A stretch of 64,000 nt of DNA from Xiphydria camelus (Eukaryota > Arthropoda > Insecta > Hymenoptera > Xiphydriidae), in assembly GCA_963678675.1 (NCBI GenBank), contig OY783199.1:8316355-8380354 (forward strand), in the 5' to 3' direction. Below the pieces are notes generated by a model, which was given only the letters and a program-made list of their open reading frames with translations, was not told where the DNA came from and made no database searches. Positions 54,723-64,000 of the stretch are shown in pieces (position 1 is the stretch's first letter; each line of letters starts with the position of its first letter). Position numbers and translations under genes: made by a program.

Positions 54723-56729
54723 GGGTGATATGAATAAAGTTGAGTTTGTACTCTGAACATATACTCAAGAGCATGAGCATAAAGTAGGAGTTTTTATACT
54801 TCTATCCATATGAATAAAATGTATCGCACCTAGGAGAGTAGATGCTCCTATGTAAGGCCCGCCGCAAATTGAGCCCAGCCCACGCACGGCACACGTGCAG
54901 CGCATGCGTGCGATACTTTGTAAGATATGATGTGAAACGGAGTGGCGCATATTGGACCCAGCTCAGAGCTAGCCCAGTCTGGCGCCAGCCACGCGTGGGG
55001 AGGTTGTATTCGACGCACAGTATTCGTGGATCGCGGGCAGCATGGATGTTCCGTCGCGTCGCACGATTAACGGGGCCCGGAATGTTCCGTTCGTACGCTT
55101 TCTGTACAAACGGAACACTTTCTGTAATAGCGTACCAGTCGGAAAACCACTAAATACGTCGTCTGGAACTTCTTCAGTTAACCCTTCATTGCATACTGTT
55201 GCATATTTGCAACACATTTTTAAATTCATGTATATTCACAATAGGCGAAGTTTCTAACGGCATATGGCGAACTTCCACAACATAAAGTTACAAGATGTGA
55301 CAGGAAACAGAAAAAAAATGTTCAATAAATTGTCCCAATGTAATTATCCAATATAATAAACATATGGGTGGTCCTATAGAGTTCAAGTTTCCTACTTGCA
55401 AAGGGTCTACCCGTTTGAAATGTGACAAATGAGGACAGAAATTGTTTTAGATTATTTCATTCTTAGGTTGCCTGTAATGTTGGAAATATGCAAATTAGTT
55501 TTGTTAACAGTTGCCTGTTGTTATTAATATGCAAACATTTATTATTTTGTTTAAATAGGCGTTAAAATTTAATAAACATTTTTTGTAATATTTTTTTACT
55601 AATCAGAAATATAATCGAATACGAAAAATAATTTTTCATTTATTTTAACAAAATCATGCAATAAAGGGTTAACTGAAACTCCCCCCGAGTATTCCTTGCA
55701 TTTATAGGTAAGCATTTCTATTTCTTTTTCTTTTCCTCGATAACGAGTACAATACAACTACTTCTTCGGTGTTTCCGCGAATCCGATTCTAAATCTAGCA
55801 AGATAAAGGAATAAAAACGTGGACGCGTGGACAAGATGGGATGGGTGTGGGCTGAAAATGTGCCGTGTGTGGGCTGGGCTCAATTTGCGGCGGGCTGCAG
55901 GGAGCAGATACTCCTATTTTTACTGGCTGCGCGCTGCACGGGCGTCACAGAGAGGTCTCGACTTGTCAAATTACTTAGAGAACGTTTTCCCGCAGTTGCA
56001 TGACTGTGTGCAGTCATAATTGTCATGTGCGTTTGATCATGAGTGATAGCGAAAAGGATCAAATTTAATTAATTTCTAAATAATAATAATAAATTAAAAT
56101 TAATAATTATTAAATCTATTACATTTAAAATATGTATTTTAAAATTTAATTAAAATTAAAATTTTTAATTTTTAAGTTTATCCCTAAAAAATTTTATATA
56201 AATAATTTTTAAATTTATTCAATTTTAATTAAAAATTTTATTTATATAGGGGAATGTCGTCAGGGTCGGCCTGTCGTCTAGGTCGGCTATTTGCGATATT
56301 TCAGCTTATAAAACTAGTTTCAACTCTCTGGAAGCGTGGTAAAACTTCTATTGATAACAGCAGACTTTTCGTGGCAACACGGAGTTTGAAGCGTGAAATT
56401 AAAACGTGTTGTGCACTCACAATCAGTGGCTTGGGAAAGATGAAGAAAGTTTTCCAGTATCAGTGAATACGGTACCAGAACTTGAAGCTAAAACTTGCAA
56501 TCGTCAAAGTAAGCATATAAGTGTGTCGTGCGGTTATCCTTTAGGAATAAACCAAGAGGATAATTCAATTTGATAACCCGTTTGGTTGTGGTGTGATGCG
56601 ATGTGGTCCTGGTGTTTGTCGTCAAGGTTTCACTATTTGTGTAGTCAGGGTTGGCCACCGTGATTTTTTTCTTTTCAGGGTAATAACCACACTTCGTCAT
56701 TTTTTGATGGTACGAAACGTTAAAAACGC

Positions 56730-57181
56730 GGTCGTCCACCCAAAAAAGTGCAGAAAAAGCCCTCTTCGGATGAAGACGAGAACTTTTGCCTCATCTGTTT
56801 GGTAGCGATGCCTCATCGCTTGAATAGTAACAATTTCGTTGCATGCATTGAATGCAAAAAAGAAGTGCATTTCGATGGTTTAGGCGCAATAGGTCGTAAC
56901 CCACAAAAAACAGGTTATTGCGTTTTTAACGCCATTTGATTGTAACCCTCAAAAGTATGTCCCTACAATACATCGTAAGCCTTATCTCCATTTAAAACGC
57001 TCTCTATTTTATTATTTCAAAAGGTCGTATGCCCAGCGAATATTGTTACTGTCAAGTTTTTTGTGTCTCCTGTAAAATTTATTGTTTCGGGGATACGACC
57101 TATTGCGCCTAAGCCATCGATTTGAAGTGCGCGAAAATGACGACCAGCTACTTCATTTTTCAATACTGCGATTCAGAATAA
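56730..57181 (+). pseudogene. Zinc-finger tail of a pogo-like transposase, split by a MITE
   Basis: The left part reads KRGRPPKKVQKKPSSDEDE, then FCLICLVAMPHRLNSN and ACIECKKEVHF (to 56872). The right part continues KCAKMTTSYFIFQYC and ends at a TAA at 57179-57181. Removing the 247-bp insertion and one ATTT duplicate makes the frame continuous (VHLKCAK), giving the paired Cys/His pattern C-x2-C...C-x2-C...H-x2-C...C. The zinc finger is read from the pattern. Confidence 0.7.
56873..57119. mobile_element. Nested 247-bp MITE with ATTT target duplication
   Basis: Ends CGATGGTTTAGGCGCAATAG and (complement) at 57119, flanked by ATTT at 56869-56872 and 57120-57123. Inserted in the transposase frame. 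Confidence 0.8.
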
Positions 57182-57439
57182 TTTAGCGCCTATATTTCGT
57201 CGATTTTCAGCGGCTGGACAACCTAGACAGCACTGGCCAACCTTGACAGTATTTCTAATTTTTTAAAAATACCAATTACTTTTTAATTTTTCATCCAATC
57301 AATTCGTAATACCTCGGAAAAGTTTTCTTTTTTCCGGACCTTTCTAAGAATGCGCAGTAATTATAAGAATTCTTCTTTACATGGAAATTATGGGCAAAAG
57401 TCAAAACTATGGCCAACCCCGACGACATTCCCCTATAAA

Positions 57440-57900
57440 TTAAATTTATTTATAAAAAATAGATATCAAAAAATCGTTTTATATTTCATAACTAATAAAT
57501 TATTTAAAAAATAATTTAACATTTAACTTTACAATTTATTAACTTTTTTTTCGAGATTATGAATTATTTTTTTTTAATAAACCCTGATACAAGAGGTAAA
57601 CAAAAATTTACTTTAAAATTATTTTATTTTTAATTTCAAATTATCCTCTGCAGTAAAAAAGTTTACATTAATTAATTTAATGTTTTTTTTAAATTTTTTA
57701 ATTTAAATGTTTTAAACATTAAAAAATAAACATTGAATAATTTAATAATTATTTGTACTCATGATTAATTAAATTAATGATTTTAAATATAATTAGATAT
57801 TAATAAATATAATAATTATTAAATAATATATATTTTATAATAAATTATTAAAATTAATTAATTTTATATATAAATATAAATATATATATAAGGTAAGATT
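57440..57900. other. Extremely AT-rich DNA
   Basis: Almost pure A/T with TTTAAATTTT words; the matching stretch 56050-56245 lies on the other side of the pogo-like insertion, so the two were originally continuous. Confidence 0.5.
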
Positions 57901-60711
57901 GTTCCGTCATTGCTCGACGGACTACGCGCCAAATTAATCTTGCGTAATAGGTGTTTAGTGGGATTAATAAATTACATTTTACGAAAAAGAGCAAAACAAT
58001 GCACTTTATTTACGAGCTGTTCGAACTCAGCCATCACTTTTCCGCTGTCAAACTAAAACTGAGTCTCCCTCCGAAGAGATTCCACTTATATGGAGTAGAA
58101 ACTCCACTGTTGACCACAAACTCATTCTTATTCATACGAAAACTGAGTTTATACTCACTTGAAATTGTACATAAGAGTACCTACCTACTCATGGTGAGCA
58201 TCTACTCTTAATTCTTATTCATACAGATTGGAGTATTTACTTCTGTATTTTGAGCATGAAGTACATGCTCCGCTTTATTCATATTACCCAAGTTCTATAT
58301 AAGACCGCTGGCGAGCTGCTACAGCCAGACTGGCTTAAGCAGCGATAGCGGAAACGTCACCTATTGAATACCCATCACTCGTATTTTGCGAACACCTTAG
58401 CCCACCGACCGACGTTTACGTCGCGTCGCCTACAGTAGGCCGTATACGACGACCTATTACGTAAGCGACTCATCCTTCGCAAACTACCCTACGACGCACA
58501 GTGGGCTAGATCTGGAAAAATGTGGACAAAAATATAAGGGGTCATTCTTTACATTTAAAATTTTGCAGACAGCTATTATTTACGTCCCTGATGACGAATT
58601 CGTTTCCGCATTTAAAAAAAAAATGGCGGTCCAATATATCCAATATATGGCAAACCCTCTTGTAGAAAATTATCAATTTTGTACGAAAATGAGGATTACG
58701 GATTTTGTTGGGTCATTGATCATAAATCTGTTTTCATATGCTTCAAAATCAAAATGGCAGATCCAATATGGCAGACCCTTTCGTGAAAAACGTATCAGAT
58801 TTTTTAAAAACTGCAGATTATGGGTTTTCTTGGATTGCTAATTTCGAATTCGTTTTCGTATGTTTTAAAAACAAAATGGCGAATCCAATATGGCGGAACT
58901 CCTTTAAAAAATTTCAGTTTTTCCCGGTGTGAAGAGGACCGGTTATACGCTCCGCGCTCTTTTTCGCATAACTTCTCACAGACTCTAAAATGCACGCGGT
59001 GTAGTGATTCAGGCTGTGCCAAATTCGAATAGGCAAGTTTTGGCACTCACTTCTCCAAGATTCCTTTTCTATAAGGTATTAGCTATGCAATGAATATAAA
59101 ACTAGATTGGGCGGTAGCGGGCGATAAGCTATTTTTAATGATTTCTACCAATAAGTTATTTTAAAACAGCTGTAAATCGCAGTTTTTAATTGTTTTGTTT
59201 AATGAGAAAAGGTCATTATTTTAAAATGTCAAAATATATGCAAACATACTACTTACCTTCAGGAACACCTTCCATTGAGCCAAATTAATGTCACACACTT
59301 CAACACAAAATGAATAGCACTTTACGAGGAACGAGTTTACTTAAGGAATAATGTAAATATGAAAACGTCAAAAGTACGTAGTTTCGGTACGTCACATACG
59401 CGCAGGTTTGACAGCTACCTATCTTACCTTTTGATAAAGCATGTATTGAGGCTCCCTCTTTGAGAAATAATAGTCCGGGAGGTAGGGGCTTTTTCAGGTA
59501 GTCATTTCATGCCGGCTAATTTTAAGAACCTTTGAAGGGGATATAAAGTGAATGCCAAAAGTGACCGTCAGCTGCCCCAATAGTGGTGGGTATGGGTGTG
59601 GCAGGGGGTGGAACTTGATAAAAAATAATTGTTGCACAGTTATTTTATGCCAACAGATATTTGTTTTACAAATACTTGACGTTAGGTACTGTCGAAAAGA
59701 AATAGTCAGCTGTGTCGTGGAGGGGGGATTTCACGTCAGCTGATCAGGTAAACATGTAAAAAAATTAATAAAATTAAGTTCATTTAGATTAAAAGATTTT
59801 TTTTAGGCGACTCCTGACATATGTACAAGTATGAAAATAATAGTCAGCTACATATATAGTGGGGGGAAGACCGTCAGCTGGAGCGAAAACATATAATTGC
59901 GCCTAATACTCCAAACGACGCGCGGTATTTTTGACGGTCCAGCTGTGACGAACTTTACCTCAAGAGGCATTCAGCTGACTACAATTTCCAAACTTTATGT
60001 GATAAAAACTATAACATTTTCAAATTTCAAGTGGACTTCTGTCAATTTAGCTAAACTACGGGGAAATAAAAACTGTTCAGCAGAGCTCACCACTACAGTT
60101 GTCGCGTGTAAATGGAAAAGGTTGAAAGTGCCAAAGCCAAAATCGTTGAAAAATCAAATAAATTTGTTTAAAACTGCAACCGCAGAGCTACTTTTCGAAC
60201 GCTCTATAAACTAAAACTGAACCAGGAGACACTTACATCCATTACTAGGTTATTGGCGATGGCATTGACACCTATTATTATAAAAAATCTTATACAAAAT
60301 CTCTTATTTCTGCAAGGTATGGTACTTTCAGCTTTTTCCATTTACATGCCTCAGTTATATAGTATACTCTTCAGCCTTAGGGCTACGTGATTTATACCTA
60401 CACATCTGCGTAAATCCCCGAAAGGACAGCTGTTTCCCTCGTGTTTTTGGTCCCTATTGATATATACAAAATAAGTTAATTTAATTTTAACTATTTTTGA
60501 TGAGACGAAGACTCTATAACAGTGGTCATAAGTTTAGAGGGTGAGATACGGATGTATATGTTTATCTCCCCCTAAGAACCCACGCAGCTCTCTATCTTAC
60601 TTGAAATATATACAAGTGATGTATGCAACCCTTGAGAAGGAATCTGAGGGATCAGGAGTCTGCTTTGTCAGTCTTAGTGTGCCTTTCCAGCAGTGCAGCT
60701 GACTAGAACTG

Positions 60712-60890
60712 TAAATAAATAGATATTTTCGTTATAAAGGCGTGAGGCGCCGTTTTTAACGAGTGTGAAGTTTTCCGCACGAGCGAAGCGAGTGCGGCAA
60801 CCACACGAGTTAAAACGACGCGAAACGCCCTTATAATGAATTCTATTTTTTGTAACTGTCAAATACGAGGTTGACGGGGTTAGGGATGCC
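60712..60890. repeat. AACGAGTGTGAAGTTT hairpin repeat (copy 2)
   Basis: Same repeat as 8470-8640 in the opposite orientation; the hairpin is longer here (TTTTAACGAGTGTGAAGTTT... to CACACGAGTTAAAA). Confidence 0.65.
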
Positions 60891-61620
60891 CGTGAAACCG
60901 AGTTTTACGCACTGAGTGACAAAAATAACTATACATTCCCAAAAACCAATAGTCCCCATCGGCAGTTTCAGGTCTGCAGTGTTAGCGAGCAGACGTGAAA
61001 CATGGCTCAAGTGAAACAGTTTTGTGTGTTTTATAAGAAGAAAACTAAAAAATTGATAGCTTTCACTGCAGGAACATTGCATTTCGATGACGAAAGTGAT
61101 GGAGATGAAGATGTCGCTGAATTTAATGAATTTTAATTAATTCTTAACTGCCCACAACGAAAAAAAAATTGTAAAAAAAATGTTTTTCTAGTTTATCAGT
61201 AACTTCTATCTCCCAAAGACTCGAAAATAACATTTTAAAAATTTGAGATACACAAATGAATTTTTTTTATTCAAAAACAAAAAATTAATCAGTGACACTT
61301 TCTTTCCGAATAAAAATATAATATTTAGAGATTAAACAGGGGTGTTTTGAAGAGTTCAATTTTTAAAATGTTTTTTTCACATGATTCGTAAGAGTAAGAC
61401 AAAAAATTCACAATTCCATGAGTTCTACAAAGTTGAAACTAGGATTACAAATTTTTTCTCATTTTTTGTTACTAGAATTCGCCTATTTCCTATTACTAGA
61501 ATGCGACTATTTAAGGGTTAAGTAACTCTAATTATTTCGGTTTAATTGCCATTAATAAAGGAATAAAAGACTTCAATGCAGATAAATATGTGTACTTGAA
61601 TTATGTGCAACTCTATCTGT
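60890..61620. other. Centre of the nested fold-back, AT-rich
   Basis: No gene recognised. A minus-strand frame 60843-61082 has no known domain. Confidence 0.35.
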
Positions 61621-62719
61621 AGTTTGGGTAAATTGACAGAAGTCCACTTGAAATTTGAAAATGTTATAGTTTTTGTCACATAAAGTTTGAAAATTGTAGT
61701 CAGCTGAATACCTCTTGAGGTAAAGTTCGTCACAGCTGGACCGTCAAAAATACCGCGCGTCGTTTGGAGTATTGGGCGCAATCATATGTTTTCGCTCCAG
61801 CTGACGGTCTTCCCCCCACTATATATGTAGCTGACTATTATTTTCATACTTGTACATATGTCAGGAGTCGCCTAAAACAAAATCTTTTAGTCTAAATTAA
61901 CTTAATTTTATTAATTTTTTTACATGTTTACCTGACCATCTGACGTGAAATCCCCCCTCCACGACACAGCTGACTATTTCTTTTCGACAGTACCTAACGT
62001 CAAGTATTCGTAAAACAAATATCTGTTGGCATAAAATAACTGTGCAACAATTATTTTTTATCAAGTTCCACAGCCTCCCACAACCCCACCCACCGCGGGT
62101 GCGTCAGCTGACGTTCACTTTCATACAAGACCAAAGCTAATTAATAAGTGTAGCTAAATATTTAATGGCATGAAAACACTTTCAAAATAGACCTCTACCT
62201 CCCGGACTATAAGCAAAAACGCCGTCATAGTTCGACATCAGTTTTGGGAAAAACTGAAATTTTTTAAGGAGTTCCGCCATATTGGATTCGCCATTTTGTT
62301 TTTAAAACATACGAAAACGAATTCGAAATTAGCAACCCAAGAAAACCCATAATCTGCAGTTTTTAAAAAATCTGATACGTTTTTCACGAAAGGGTCTGCC
62401 ATATTGGATCGTCCATTTTGATTTTGAAGCATATGAAAACAGATTTATGATCAATGACCCAACAAAATCCATAATCCTCATTTTCGTACAAAATTGATAA
62501 TTTTCTACAAGAGGGTTTGCCATATATTGGATATATTGGACCGCCATTTTGTTTTTTAAAAAATACGGAAACGGATTCGTTATCAGGGACGTAAATAATG
62601 GCTGTCTGCAAAATTTTAAATGTAAAGAATGACCCCTTATATTTTTGTCCACATTTTTCCAGATCTAGCCCACTGTGCGACGGCACCCGGATACGAGCTA
62701 CGCTCGGAGCTCCGCGGCC

Positions 62720-62985
62720 CACAGTGGGCCAAAACGCCAAAAACATGGCAAAAAGTGGAGAAATTAACGGACTGCCCTGAATTCGGGTACCTAGGAGTTT
62801 TCGGGGTCGCTGATTACGAATCCGAGGCCAGAATTGCAAAATTCGTATATGGCGCCACAATACGGCGCATGCGCGGATCAAATCTGGACGTAAAATTGAC
62901 TAATTGCCCTGAATTCGAGTACCCGGGGGTTTTCGGGGTCGCTGATTACGAATCCGAGGCAAGAATTGCAAAACTGAATTTATGA
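62720..62985 (+). repeat. Second CACAGTG-starting sequence with an 80-bp direct repeat
   Basis: Starts CACAGTGGGCCAAAACGCC at 62720. Two tandem copies of a ~120-bp unit (GACTGCCCTGAATTCGGGTAC, then TTTTCGGGGTCGCTGATTAC and ATCCGAGGC) lie at about 62769 and 62899. The unit recalls the modules in the Transib arms. No matching opposite end seen. Confidence 0.5.
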
Positions 62986-63009
62986 GAATGATCCTAATAC
63001 ACATGTATA

Positions 63010-64000
63010 CAGGGTGTCCTATTTTAATCGTTCCAGCAGAATATCTCGAGAAACATACATCCTAGGAAAAAAGTGTGTCATATAAAATTTGTTAAGTACA
63101 AAGGGGGCCCCAAGCTGACTGTATCAGTTTCATCACAGATGGCGCTGGAATCGGTAAATTTGGAGAAAATTATTTTCTTTAAATGGAAACCCCCAGTTTT
63201 TATTGCATATTAGGATTCCGTGCTAAAAACGAAATAATTTTTGTCTGAAACTTTTTTTAATTACCTTCGTAGATGACGCTGAAATCGGTGAAAACAGAAT
63301 AAAACTATTTTTTGAATGAAAACTCGCACTTTTTATTGCACATTATGATTTTATGGTATAAACTAAATATAACTTTTGTCCGAAACTAAAAAAAAGAAAA
63401 TATTTGAAATCTCGTTTAATAATTGTTCAAAGTTACCACCGTTTCGCTGACGACAAAGTGCAATTCTTCTGTGGAAGTTCCTCCTTTCACTACAGCACAG
63501 AACGTTTTCAGACATGTCTGATTACACGCCTGACGATATTGTTGATATTTTGATGTGTCTCGGTGAAGCGCGGGGAAACTACCGTGAAGCTGTGCGTAAT
63601 TTTCAAATTCATTTTCCGGATTGCAGATGTCCATCTCATGTTACCATCCGATTTCTCGAACACAACGTGCTCGTCAAGGTGAAATCCAACGGAAGAGAAA
63701 AAAGAAAGAATATGACAATGAAGATTATCCTGACGAGCGATTGCTTCTTGTACTTGCATTAATTCATGTTAATCCACATGTGAGTCTTCGAGAAATTGAA
63801 GAAGAAATTGATGTCTCTCGATCGACAGCACAGCGCATTTTACAATCGGTTCGGTATCATCCGTACCACATCATCTTGGTGCAATCTCTATCAGTCGATG
63901 ACTTCGTGACAAGGCTGAATTTTTGCAACTGGGCCCAACAAAAAATTTAAGAAGATCCCACTTTCTTCAACCGCGTTATGTTATCCAATGAAGCAACGTT
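63010..64000 (+). mobile_element. CAGGGTG-starting Tc1/mariner-class transposon, cut by the window end
   Basis: TA at 63008-63009, then CAGGGTGTCCTATTTTAATC. A ~500-bp leader has internal near-repeats (63120-63180, 63260-63320 and 63330-63400 share AAATCGGT and TTTTTATTGCA phrases). The transposase frame starts at 63514. The right end is outside the window. Confidence 0.78.
63514..64000 (+). pseudogene. Tc1/mariner-class transposase, N-terminal half, frameshifted, incomplete
   Basis: ATG at 63514 (MSDYTPDDIVDILMCLGEAR) begins a DUF4817-type helix-turn-helix, as in Tc3/IS630-like transposases of arthropods. The frame breaks near 63660, where two extra bases shift it; the next frame continues SLREIEEEIDVSRSTAQRIL and RLNFCNWAQQ, typical of the second DNA-binding domain. 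TAA at 63948-63950 interrupts before EDPTFFNRVMLSNEAT, the start of the catalytic domain (first D expected near NEAT/SDEAT; here Asn replaces Asp). So this copy is dead. Confidence 0.8.

Larger units (their letters stand above)
56249..57433 (+). mobile_element. pogo-like deleted element, itself interrupted by a MITE
   Basis: Ends GGGGAATGTCGTCAGGGTC and complement, with TA on both sides. It lies in very AT-rich DNA. The coding tail at 56730-57181 carries a split zinc finger (see next). The 5' coding part is not recognisable, so most of the transposase is deleted. Confidence 0.75.
54725..58288. mobile_element. Large inverted-repeat element with ATGAATAAAG termini
   Basis: GTGATATGAATAAAGTTGAG (left) against CTTTATTCATATTACCC (right), with AGCATG/CATGCTC and GAGTAGATGCTCC-type words mirrored further in. 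ATGAATAA words recur. Inside lie an inverted pair around a GCCCGCCGCAAATTGAGCCC block (54860 against about 55895), an inverted TTAACCCTTCATTGCAT pair (55179 against 55670) and the inserted pogo-like element at 56249. No protein of its own recognised. Confidence 0.6.
59473..62207. mobile_element. Large fold-back nested in the Transib-like element, TA duplication
   Basis: GTCCGGGAGGTAGGGGC and complement, with TA on both sides (59471-59472 and 62208-62209). Arms of ~580 bp are inverted copies (59473-60057 against 61627-62207). They contain GTCAGCTG words repeatedly. The frames 59897-60214 and 61542-61781 are the two arms read in opposite directions. Confidence 0.75.
58492..62682. mobile_element. 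Transib-like non-autonomous element with 5-bp TSD (CGACG)
   Basis: Element 58497-62677 (4181 bp), flanked by CGACG at 58492-58496 and 62678-62682. Both ends begin CACAGTGGGCTAGATCTGG and are identical for at least 45 bp; the full arms extend ~430 bp. Each arm holds three degenerate ~125-bp modules starting AAAATGGCGG/AAAATGGC (58618, 58750, 58872). CACAGTG is the RAG recombination heptamer, and Transib elements are known for such ends and for 5-bp GC-rich target duplications. Classification rests on ends and TSD only; no transposase is present. Confidence 0.75.

Noticed and set aside
58563..62881. Paired frames with ...NGGPIYPIYG... as a gene family
   Set aside because: They are the arms of the Transib-like element; no known domain.

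Overview
This is a eukaryotic, insect-type nuclear window. The evidence is split genes with GT-AG type introns, a clan-3 (CYP9-like) cytochrome P450, exons of a neuronal Ig-superfamily protein of the DIP/lachesin family, a nuclear copy of mitochondrial COX1 read with TGA as Trp, and many Tc1/mariner-class elements. A hymenopteran, perhaps an ant, is my inference from this mix; no single diagnostic gene proves it.

Only two host genes are supported. (1) A plus-strand DIP/lachesin-like gene has three phase-compatible coding exons: a signal-peptide exon at 11341-11395, the first half of Ig domain 1 at 36559-36674, and the second half at 42723-42908. Intron 1 is about 25.2 kb. Intron 2 is about 6.0 kb and appears to start with GC instead of GT. 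No later exon was found, so the gene probably continues beyond the window. (2) An intact, intronless CYP9-like P450 lies at 52061-53578 (+). It may be nested in the next DIP intron.

Almost everything else is mobile DNA, much of it nested, plus unremarkable intron sequence. By region: 1-11 kb holds fold-back elements, a nested stack at 5.58-8.1 kb built around a pogo-like element, and a TA-flanked CAGGGTG element at 3714-4280. 11-36 kb (intron 1) holds several MITEs, a COX1 NUMT, a large fold-back at 24.8-26.2 kb, mariner and pogo/Tigger-like remnants, and GC-richer unique DNA with CT/GA microsatellites. 36-43 kb holds two Ig exons, a decayed Helitron of the endonuclease-bearing (Helentron) type, and an element with a 129-bp tandem array. 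43-52 kb holds long fold-backs, another CAGGGTG pair, a deleted mariner and a 44-bp minisatellite. 54-63 kb holds several large inverted-repeat elements. One of these, at 58497-62677, is bounded by CACAGTG ends and a 5-bp CGACG duplication, which are hallmarks of Transib (RAG-related) transposons. The window ends inside a broken Tc1/mariner-class transposase whose element starts with the same CAGGGTG terminus seen on many of the non-coding elements here.

The most notable points are the Transib/RSS-like element, the link between the CAGGGTG fold-backs and a transposase-bearing relative, the GC-AG intron, and several insertions whose target-site duplications can be read exactly.
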